64,000 nt of DNA from SHZI01 sp038214295 (lineage in GTDB: Bacteria; Pseudomonadota; Gammaproteobacteria; Steroidobacterales; GCA-2729495): the NCBI GenBank assembly GCA_038214295.1, contig JBBQSA010000009.1, positions 1-64,000 of the forward strand, written 5' to 3'. Shown piece by piece: positions 1 through 6,498 of this stretch; position 1 is the stretch's first letter; the number at the start of each line of letters is the position of its first letter. The position numbers were made by a program, and so were the translations under genes. The notes under the pieces were generated by a model. It saw only the letters and a list, made by a program, of their open reading frames with translations, did no database searches and was not told the DNA's origin.

Positions 1-1
1 C

Positions 2-508
2 GGGCTCGCCGGCGGCCTGGTCAGCGCGCTGGCCACCGCTTTGGCCGGCACGCTGCTGCTGAGCGCCTGCGTGCCGCCCGACATGGGCCGGCCGGAACCC
101 CCGGCGCGCACGCCGGTGCCCGCACCGGCCCCGCCACCGCCACCCGCCATCGTTGTGATTCTCCCGGTGCCGAACCTCCCCGAGGCGCCGCCAGGGTCGG
201 TGGAGCCAGCGCCGCTCCCGCCGCGCGCCGCACCGCCCGTGAATTCCGCGAGCCAGGCCCTGCTCACCCAGAGCCGCAGCCACCAGGCTGCCGGCCGCTA
301 CGAGCAGGCCGCCGCGTCCATCGAGCGCGCGCTGCGTATCGAGCCCCGCCAGCCGCTGCTGTGGCTGGAACTCGGCAACATCCGTCTCAAGGAAGGCGAC
401 TTTGCCCAGGCGGAAAGCCTGGGCCGCAAGGCGCTCAGCCTCGCGGCAGGCGACGTCGCGCTGACGGCGCGGGCGGAGCAGCTGATCGCGACGGCGAAGA
501 AGCGCTGA
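2..508 (+). CDS. TPR-containing lipoprotein (5' end outside window)
   Basis: The frame is open to the left edge, so the true start lies upstream. The visible residues end a hydrophobic signal segment closing in a lipobox (LLLSAC), so this is a predicted lipoprotein. After the Cys comes a Pro/Ala-rich low-complexity linker of about 50 residues. A C-terminal part of about 90 residues follows, with roughly two tetratricopeptide-like helix pairs (QAAGRYEQAAASIERALRIE, then GNIRLKEGDFAQAESLGRKA). TPR lipoproteins usually scaffold envelope complexes; the partner cannot be read here. A TTG at 41 could in principle start translation but would cut the signal peptide. Confidence 0.75.
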   Translation, partial: GLAGGLVSALATALAGTLLLSACVPPDMGRPEPPARTPVPAPAPPPPPAIVVILPVPNLPEAPPGSVEPAPLPPRAAPPVNSASQALLTQSRSHQAAGRYEQAAASIERALRIEPRQPLLWLELGNIRLKEGDFAQAESLGRKALSLAAGDVALTARAEQLIATAKKR

Positions 509-603
509 GGGCGCTAACCCGCGCAGGCCTTCTGTAGCGTCGCGTTATCGATCGGGGAAACGCAGGCCGGCAATTCTCGGCCAGGACAGACCGCACCGTG
601 CCT

Positions 604-843
604 TCAGGCACAGCCCTGCGGCTTGAGTACGCGCCGGGCACTGGGTGGGTTTTTTGCCAGCTTGTTCGCCGGGCGCCGCGGACGGGGCACCAGCTCGCCA
701 CCGCAGTTCGGGCAGACGCTGCCCAGCTTGCTCTCCGCGCAGCCCGCACAGAAGGTGCACTCGAAGGAACAGATGCGCGCCTCGGTAGAATCCGGGGGAA
801 GATCCTTGTCGCAGCACTCACAACCGGGGCGAAGTTCAAGCAT
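604..843 (-). CDS. DUF1272-family small Cys-rich protein
   Basis: 79 residues with four Cys pairs or clusters (CECC, CSFECTFC, CAEC-like spacing, CPNC). This matches the short DUF1272 family, predicted to bind zinc with no established function. It starts 5 nt after the stop of the upstream GFA-like gene, with a GGAG ribosome site inside that gap, so the two are probably co-transcribed. The last 20 residues are basic and Pro-rich and look unstructured. Confidence 0.8.
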   Translation of the reverse strand: MLELRPGCECCDKDLPPDSTEARICSFECTFCAGCAESKLGSVCPNCGGELVPRPRRPANKLAKNPPSARRVLKPQGCA

Positions 844-848
844 TCAGA

Positions 849-1250
849 TCACTCCGTGCGATCTGCCGGGTGGTTCACCCCGTCCAAGGTCGGGACCGGC
901 CCCAGGTCAAGCGGGTTGACGCCTTCCAGGCACCCGACGTTGTAGCCGTACTCCTCGGGCAGCGACCGCCGTTGATGGTGCGTGTAGATGCCACAAACCG
1001 AACAGAAGTAGTGCTTCGCGGTGTTGGTATTGAATTGGTAAAGCCTGAGCTCGGCCTGGCCCTTCAGGATCCTGATCCCGTCCAGGGGCACGGACCCCAC
1101 GATTGCACCCTTCCGCCGGCAGATCGAACAATCACAGCGCCTTGGATTGACGATACCGTCCGGCAAATCCAGCTCCAGGACCACTGCGCCGCAGTGGCAG
1201 GAGGCGCGATGCTTCGGCCTGATCTCAACGCCACCGACGGTCTTGATCAT
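849..1250 (-). CDS. GFA-like (CENP-V/GFA domain) zinc protein
   Basis: 133 residues. The Cys pattern of the GFA fold is visible: ASCHCGAV near residue 18, CDCSICRRKG near 39, and CSVCGIYTHH near 84. Such proteins are annotated as glutathione-dependent formaldehyde-activating or CENP-V-like, but the enzymatic role is doubtful for most members, so only the fold is claimed. The ATG at 1250 has no strong Shine-Dalgarno. It lies just downstream, in the direction of transcription, of the attC site at 1362-1421. Confidence 0.85.
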   Translation of the reverse strand: MIKTVGGVEIRPKHRASCHCGAVVLELDLPDGIVNPRRCDCSICRRKGAIVGSVPLDGIRILKGQAELRLYQFNTNTAKHYFCSVCGIYTHHQRRSLPEEYGYNVGCLEGVNPLDLGPVPTLDGVNHPADRTE

Positions 1251-1361
1251 TTTCTTTGCTCAGGAAAAGGCAATATGGTCATGGCAGCGCTACGGCTCAC
1301 AACCGGAGCCCCGTGTTTACAGGGCGTGTCATACGCAGTTCTCGCCACCGGCCTATGCGAT

Positions 1362-1421
1362 TTCTAACGCCTAAATTAAGCGGCGGGCGAAGCCCGTCCG
1401 CTTGAATGCCTGGTTAGGTGC
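1362..1421 (-). repeat. Integron attC recombination site
   Basis: On the minus strand the site begins ACCTAAC (RYYYAAC consensus) and ends with GTTAGAA. Between them is a nearly perfect hairpin, GCATTCAAGCGGACGGG and its complement CCCGCCGCTTAATTTAGGC around a CTTCG-type loop. Length (about 60 bp), box order, and the unpaired bases inside the stem are those of a classical 59-base element, closely similar in layout to aadA-type sites. It follows the stop codon of the 1424-1834 gene by 3 nt, the position attC has in a gene cassette. Confidence 0.85.
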
Positions 1422-1844
1422 CATTACGCCAGCACCTCAACGCTGCTGTGCGACCTGAACTCTGGAACGGTCTCGGTGCCGACTGCACTTGCGACGCCCG
1501 AGCAAAAGATGCATGAGTAACTAACAACTGGTGGCTGGTATGACTTTAAGAACTCTTGAAAAGAGACGCCAGCATTGCCGTTAGCTGGTTTGATTAAAGG
1601 CGCTGAAAAACCGAACCCGGGTCCGAATGCAACCGACGCTCGCGCCACAAGCGCCTCGTAGTTTTCTCCTGAGGCCGCCGAAACGACACCAATGTCTTTG
1701 GTTTTAAGGTTGGTCATGGAGATATAGCCATAGGTGACCATGTCGGTGTCGGCGCTGAACGTGAACACCGGGAAACACTCAGCGCAGGCCGCACATCTGG
1801 CTTGGGTTACATAACCTAATGCTTCGATTTCCATGGCACCTAAC
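1369..1844 (-). mobile_element. Solitary integron gene cassette
   Basis: Predicted cassette limits run from the G/TTAGGTGCC recombination point upstream of the 136-residue ORF to the G/TTAGAA point at the far side of the attC. Only one ORF is carried. Removing the unit would join TATTAATAG to TTAGAAATCG, consistent with insertion into a secondary GTT site rather than an array. Whether other cassettes or an integrase lie elsewhere in the genome cannot be seen. Confidence 0.7.
1424..1834 (-). CDS. Integron cassette ORF, unknown Cys-motif protein
   Basis: 136 residues, no recognised family. Two Cys clusters (CAACAEC near the N-terminus, SCIFC near residue 107) could bind a metal. A cassette core site GTTAGGT at 1844-1838 sits 3 nt before the ATG, and an attC follows the stop directly, so gene plus sites form a unit of about 475 bp with standard cassette architecture. 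Base composition is visibly lower in G+C than all neighbours, which also supports acquisition. No integrase or second attC is seen, so it looks like a solitary inserted cassette. There is no own promoter that I can support. Confidence 0.8.
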   Translation of the reverse strand: MEIEALGYVTQARCAACAECFPVFTFSADTDMVTYGYISMTNLKTKDIGVVSAASGENYEALVARASVAFGPGFGFSAPLIKPANGNAGVSFQEFLKSYQPPVVSYSCIFCSGVASAVGTETVPEFRSHSSVEVLA

Positions 1845-2063
1845 TATTAATAGACGACCGAAGCGGTCAGATAAAACTGGACGAAAGTGTCCAATATCCT
1901 GCCGACGGACTGATACTTCAATGATTTCATTGATCTGCCCGCCACCGCATGTCAGCTAAACTGCCGCGGGGATAAGGCGCGGTCCGGGACCGGGCCGGGG
2001 TGGCAGGCTTCTGGACGACAAGGGCCAATTGAATCCCCTTCCAGCAAACGCCCTGACGATACC

Positions 2064-2516
2064 TCAGAGCCCCGGCCGAAACACCATCAGCCAGAAGATC
2101 GTGAGGACCCCGGCAAAGGAGCCGAGGGCGAGCCGGGTCCAGCGCCGCATCAGGGCGTCGAACTCGGGCGGCAGGCTGGCAGCCGAGCGATGGGCGGCGG
2201 CGACGTCCCGTAGCCGAAGCTCGGCCTTCACCAGGTACACCCAGCACATGCCGGCGACTATGTAGACCGTCGCCACGGCGTAGAACCAGGACGACTCCAG
2301 CGGGTAGCCGAGCTGGCGCATCAGCAGGTAGCCGGTGGTGGGCTGCACGATCGCGACCGGCGCGGCGATGAACCACTCGGCCAGTACGGCGTTACGCGTG
2401 GTAACGGCGATCGCCGCGGGGTTGCGGGATCGCACGCTTGTGAGCATAAACCAGAAGGCGCCGATGCCGACGCCGAACATCAGGGCGGAGCTGACGACGT
2501 GGATGAGGCGGACCAT
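2064..2516 (-). CDS. DUF2269-family integral membrane protein
   Basis: About 150 residues with four hydrophobic segments. The opening MVRLIHVVSSALMFGVGIG is typical of DUF2269 proteins of unknown function, some of which resemble cytochrome-b-like bundles. The frame extends to a TTG at 2582, but the ATG at 2516 matches the family N-terminus. A TATAGT hexamer ends 9 nt before that ATG and no Shine-Dalgarno is present, suggesting a very short leader. The 1845-2063 stretch downstream contains nothing I can identify. Confidence 0.8.
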   Translation of the reverse strand: MVRLIHVVSSALMFGVGIGAFWFMLTSVRSRNPAAIAVTTRNAVLAEWFIAAPVAIVQPTTGYLLMRQLGYPLESSWFYAVATVYIVAGMCWVYLVKAELRLRDVAAAHRSAASLPPEFDALMRRWTRLALGSFAGVLTIFWLMVFRPGL

Positions 2517-2673
2517 GGTCGGGAAACTATACGAACTCGCGGCAACAAACAGAAGGACCGCCGCCTTCCACGACGGTGCCAACCCGTGCCGTAAGCGGCG
2601 ACCTGGCGCCCCCTATTGACCGAGACGCCGCACCGGGCGCCAGAATAGCGCCAAACCAAGAGGAACCCTCCCG

Positions 2674-5430
2674 ATGCACACTGCAACGAACGGTCACCGT
2701 CGGCGCGCGCTCCTGCGCATCCCCGCCTCCCTGCTTGTCCCTGCTCTCGCCGGCTACCTCTTGTTTTCGGCGCCCAACCCGGCGAACGGTCGCGAGTTGA
2801 CGAACATCACGTTGAGCCCGGTCAGTCCCTCGGTGACCGCCGGCGGCAAGGCACAATTCACCGCAACGGGCTTCTTCGACGACCTCGGCAGCCACGCGCT
2901 CCGGCCAGTCACCGTCGTGGCGGGCGACGACCACACCTGCGTGCTGAAGGCAACCGGGACCGTGCTCTGCTGGGGGCAGAACAACTCCGGGCAGCTGGGC
3001 AATGGCCAGTCGGGTAGCCTCGCCGTGATCCCGGAACAGGTCAGCGGCCTCGACACCGTCGCCGCGCTGGCGGCGGGCAGCGGGCACAGCTGCGTAGTGC
3101 TGGCTGCGGGGGTCGTGCGCTGCTGGGGCGACAACAGCGCGGGACAGCTCGGCAACGGCACGACCAATCCCGCAACCACGCCGGCGCCGGTGTCAGGCAT
3201 CACGACGGCCAGGGTGGTCGCCGCGGGCAACAGTCACAGCTGCGCGCTGCTCGCCAACGGTACGGTGCAGTGCTGGGGAGCCAATGCCTCGGGGCAGCTC
3301 GGCAACGGGACTACCACTCCGTCGCTCACGCCGGTGACCGTCACCGGCATCAGCACGGCCACGGACATCGTGACCGGCGCCTTTCACAGTTGTGCGCGCC
3401 TGGCGGACGGCACGATGAAGTGCTGGGGCAGCAATGGCTTCGGGCAGCTCGGCAACGGCACCAACACGAACTCGTCCAGCCCGGTGACGGTGACAGGCCT
3501 CTCCAACGTCAGCATGCTGGGGGCCGGTAACGACCACAGCTGCGCCCTGCTCCTCGGCGGGACCGTGCGCTGCTGGGGCTTCAACATGTTCGGCAACCTG
3601 GGCAACGGCACCCTGGTCGATTCCTCCACGCCGGTGCTGGTGACGGGGCTGGGCACGGCCCGGGCCCTGTCCACCGGCAGTCATCACAACTGCGCCCGGC
3701 TGACGGACGACACCCTCCGCTGCTGGGGCTTCAATGCCAACGGGCAGCTCGGCAACGGCAGCACGGTGAACGCGACCAGCCCGGTGACGGTGACCGGCCT
3801 CGTGAATGTGGTGGCCATCGAGAACGGCGGGGCCCACACCTGCGCCGCCCTGGCCAATGGCAGCCTGCGCTGCTGGGGGTACAACGCCTTCGGCCAGCTC
3901 GGCAACAACAGCGGCGTCCAGGCAACCACGCCGGTAGTCGTCTGGGGCGTGAGCAACGTGTCTGCCATCGTTGCGGGCGGCTCGCACAGCTGCGCGGCGC
4001 TCGGCGGCCTGGTGCATTGCTGGGGCTACAACGGCTCAGGGCAGCTCGGCCACGGGTCATTCTTCTCCAACAACCTTCTCGTGCCCGTCCAGGCGCTGGG
4101 CATCAGCAACGCCACGGGGCTCGGCGCCGGGGAATCGCACACCTGCGCTGTGCTGGCCACGGGTGCGCTCAAGTGCTGGGGCGCGGGCGGCAACGGCCAG
4201 CTCGGGGACGGCAGCAGCACGACCACCGCCACCCCGGTCACCGTCAGCGGGATCTCGACGGCGACGGCCATCAGCGGCGGGAGCAGCCACAGCTGTGCAC
4301 TACTCTCCACCGGCGGGGTGCGCTGCTGGGGCCTGAACGGCTTCGGGCAGCTCGGCAACGGCACCAATAACAACTCGTCGACGCCGGTAACGGTTACGGG
4401 CATCTCGACGGCCACGGCCATCGCGTCCGGCTACAACCACAACTGCGCCCGGCTGGCCGACGGCACCCTGCGCTGCTGGGGCGCCAACTTTGCCGGCGGG
4501 CTCGGCAATAGCACCTTCAACGATTCCAGTACGCCAGTCACCGTGAGCGGGATCAGCACGGCCACGGGTATCAGCGCGGGCGGCGACACCAGCTGCGCTG
4601 CCCTGTCTACCGGCGGTGTGCGCTGCTGGGGCGACAACTCCTACGGGCAGCTGGGTAACAACGTTACGGGCGGCAGCTCGACGATGCCGGTCACGGTGAG
4701 TGGCATCACCACCGGCGTCGCCGTGACCACCGGCTACACCCACGCCTGCGCGCGTCTCAGCGATGGCAAGCTGCGCTGCTGGGGCTACAACGCGGACGGC
4801 CAGCTGGGCGTTGCAAGTCCCGTGAGCTCGCCGGTTCCGGTAAACGTGATCCACACCGGGTTCGCGACGGCCGTCTCGGCCGGGGGCAATCACGTGTGTG
4901 CCCTGCGGGCCGACAGCGCGACGCTGTGCTGGGGCAGTAACAACCTGAGCCAGCTTGGCAGCGTCACGCCCGCCCCGGTGGCGGTGCTGGCCTGGACCAG
5001 CAGCAACCCGGCAGTGGCGGCCATTGACGCCAGCGGCGGCACGCTGGCTATTGCGCCCGGCAGCAGCACGATAGCCGGAGGCTATGGCGGGCGGATCATC
5101 AGCACGTCGCTGACCGTCCTGGCGCCCCTGGACACGGACGGCGACGGCGTGCCGGACACGGCCGACAACTGCACGCTGGTGGCGAATCCGTCCCAGTGCG
5201 ACTCGGACGGTGACGGCTACGGGAACCGTTGCGACGGCGACCTGAACAACAACAACGCGACGAACGCCCAGGACACCACGCTGTTCCGCGCCCAACTGGG
5301 TCAGCCCAGCGTCGGGCCGACGTACAACAAGGCCGACATCAACTGCAACGGCTTCATCAATGCCCAGGACACGACACTGTTCCGGACCCTGCTCGGCTTC
5401 CCGCCGGGGCCATCGGGCGTGGCACCGTGA
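2674..5430 (+). CDS. Secreted RCC1-repeat protein with split BIG2 and dockerin-like tail
   Basis: 918 residues with a signal peptide ending near residue 40. Fourteen RCC1-type repeats occupy about residues 80-760. Each has the pattern HxCA-L-x-G-x-x-x-CWGxNxxGQLGNG with two conserved Cys, enough for two seven-bladed propellers. The N-terminal half of a BIG2 Ig-like domain (ITLSPVSPSVTAGGKAQF) precedes the repeats and its second half (WTSSNPAVAAIDASGG) follows them, so the propellers look inserted into the Ig domain. Residues ~818-918 hold a thrombospondin-type-3 Asp-rich run and two dockerin-like calcium loops (NAQDTTLFR twice). An AGAGGAA ribosome site precedes the ATG. Probable extracellular binding protein; ligand unknown. 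Confidence 0.9.
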   Translation: MHTATNGHRRRALLRIPASLLVPALAGYLLFSAPNPANGRELTNITLSPVSPSVTAGGKAQFTATGFFDDLGSHALRPVTVVAGDDHTCVLKATGTVLCWGQNNSGQLGNGQSGSLAVIPEQVSGLDTVAALAAGSGHSCVVLAAGVVRCWGDNSAGQLGNGTTNPATTPAPVSGITTARVVAAGNSHSCALLANGTVQCWGANASGQLGNGTTTPSLTPVTVTGISTATDIVTGAFHSCARLADGTMKCWGSNGFGQLGNGTNTNSSSPVTVTGLSNVSMLGAGNDHSCALLLGGTVRCWGFNMFGNLGNGTLVDSSTPVLVTGLGTARALSTGSHHNCARLTDDTLRCWGFNANGQLGNGSTVNATSPVTVTGLVNVVAIENGGAHTCAALANGSLRCWGYNAFGQLGNNSGVQATTPVVVWGVSNVSAIVAGGSHSCAALGGLVHCWGYNGSGQLGHGSFFSNNLLVPVQALGISNATGLGAGESHTCAVLATGALKCWGAGGNGQLGDGSSTTTATPVTVSGISTATAISGGSSHSCALLSTGGVRCWGLNGFGQLGNGTNNNSSTPVTVTGISTATAIASGYNHNCARLADGTLRCWGANFAGGLGNSTFNDSSTPVTVSGISTATGISAGGDTSCAALSTGGVRCWGDNSYGQLGNNVTGGSSTMPVTVSGITTGVAVTTGYTHACARLSDGKLRCWGYNADGQLGVASPVSSPVPVNVIHTGFATAVSAGGNHVCALRADSATLCWGSNNLSQLGSVTPAPVAVLAWTSSNPAVAAIDASGGTLAIAPGSSTIAGGYGGRIISTSLTVLAPLDTDGDGVPDTADNCTLVANPSQCDSDGDGYGNRCDGDLNNNNATNAQDTTLFRAQLGQPSVGPTYNKADINCNGFINAQDTTLFRTLLGFPPGPSGVAP

Positions 5431-5470
5431 TCGCGGTTGTGGCCGGGGGCGGCGCGCCCCTGCAAACGCA

Positions 5471-6487
5471 CTAGCTCGTCGGCGCGCCCGAGGACGACGT
5501 CACCTGCACGTCGGTGATGTTGAACAGCGACTTCCAGTCCTTGGCGATCAGCAGGTCCATCAGCTCGGAGCGCTTGCCGGCCTTGGTGCGGTCCATCTCG
5601 GCGTCCAGCGTGATCAGCGCCTGGTCGACGCCCGGGCCGAAGAGGTAGCGCAGGTACTCGGTGGGCACCCGCGGCTCGTCGCTGAAGCGCCCTTCCGCGT
5701 CGAAGGACGCCGGCAGCATCGGCGGGATGTAGTACACGTTCGGCTCGGTGCCAAACTCCGGGTGCAGCGGCAGCGCCACCTTCCACTGGTAGACGAGCTT
5801 GGCAATCGGGCCGTCCAGGTCCTCGAGGAAACCGACGAAACGCAGGCGGCCGGGGCACTGGCGGGCACAGGCCGGGGCGATGCCCTGCTCGACGCGGGGG
5901 AAGCAGAAGATGCACTTCTGCGACTTCCGCTTCACAAAATTGTAGTACATCTTGTCGTACGGGCAGGCGCGATTGCAGAGGCGGAAGCCCTGGCACTTGT
6001 CCTGGTCCACGAGCACGATGCCATCCTGCTCGCGCTTGTAGATCGCGCGGACGGGGCAGGCCTCAAGGCAGGCCGGCTTGGTGCAGTGGTTGCACAGGCG
6101 CGGCAGGTAGAAGTGGTAGTTGTTCGGGTAGTCGCCGGAGCTGGTGTCCTCGTCCCAGTTGGCTCCGTAGGTGAGCGGCTCCTTGCGCTGCAGCCGCTCC
6201 TCGGTGCCCTTGAAATACACCTCCTCGTGGTTCAGCGGGGAGACGCTGCCGAAGTCGTTCTGGTCGTGCAGGTCGCCATACTGGAGCTTGCCGTCCTTCC
6301 AGCCGGACTTGGCGCCCTTCGCTTCCCACTCCTTGGGATAACCGCGCCCGGGCTTGGTCTCGACGTTGTTCCAGAGCATGTACTCCTGGCCCTCCTCGTC
6401 GGTCCACAGCGACTTGCAGGCGGCGGTGCAGGCCTGGCAGCCGATGCACTTGTTGAGGTCGATGACCATGGCAACTTGACGGGACAT
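5471..6487 (-). CDS. Type II DMSO-reductase-family iron-sulfur beta subunit
   Basis: 338 residues, no signal peptide. Four ferredoxin-type Cys clusters are visible: CIGCQACTAACK near residue 14, CNHCTKPACLEACP near 132, CQGFRLCNRACP, and CIFCFPRVEQG...CARQCPG. The CQGFRLC motif, with a non-Cys spacing at one cluster, is characteristic of NarH/EbdB-type subunits carrying three [4Fe-4S] and one [3Fe-4S] cluster. It would pass electrons from the catalytic subunit encoded 11 nt upstream. AGGAG lies at good distance from the ATG. Closest families are ethylbenzene and steroid C25 dehydrogenase beta subunits; the substrate is inferred only. Confidence 0.92.
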   Translation of the reverse strand: MSRQVAMVIDLNKCIGCQACTAACKSLWTDEEGQEYMLWNNVETKPGRGYPKEWEAKGAKSGWKDGKLQYGDLHDQNDFGSVSPLNHEEVYFKGTEERLQRKEPLTYGANWDEDTSSGDYPNNYHFYLPRLCNHCTKPACLEACPVRAIYKREQDGIVLVDQDKCQGFRLCNRACPYDKMYYNFVKRKSQKCIFCFPRVEQGIAPACARQCPGRLRFVGFLEDLDGPIAKLVYQWKVALPLHPEFGTEPNVYYIPPMLPASFDAEGRFSDEPRVPTEYLRYLFGPGVDQALITLDAEMDRTKAGKRSELMDLLIAKDWKSLFNITDVQVTSSSGAPTS

Positions 6488-6498
6488 GCGCTGTGCTC

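Noticed and set aside
510..560. Second attC-like pair (CTAACCC ... GCGTTATC)
   Set aside because: Spacing is short, inner boxes do not pair and the RYYYAAC box is violated; only the 1362-1421 site meets attC criteria.
3000..4950. Regularly spaced DNA repeats resembling an array
   Set aside because: They are the coding repeats of the RCC1 protein (CWG...GQLGNG every ~50 codons), not CRISPR or satellite DNA.
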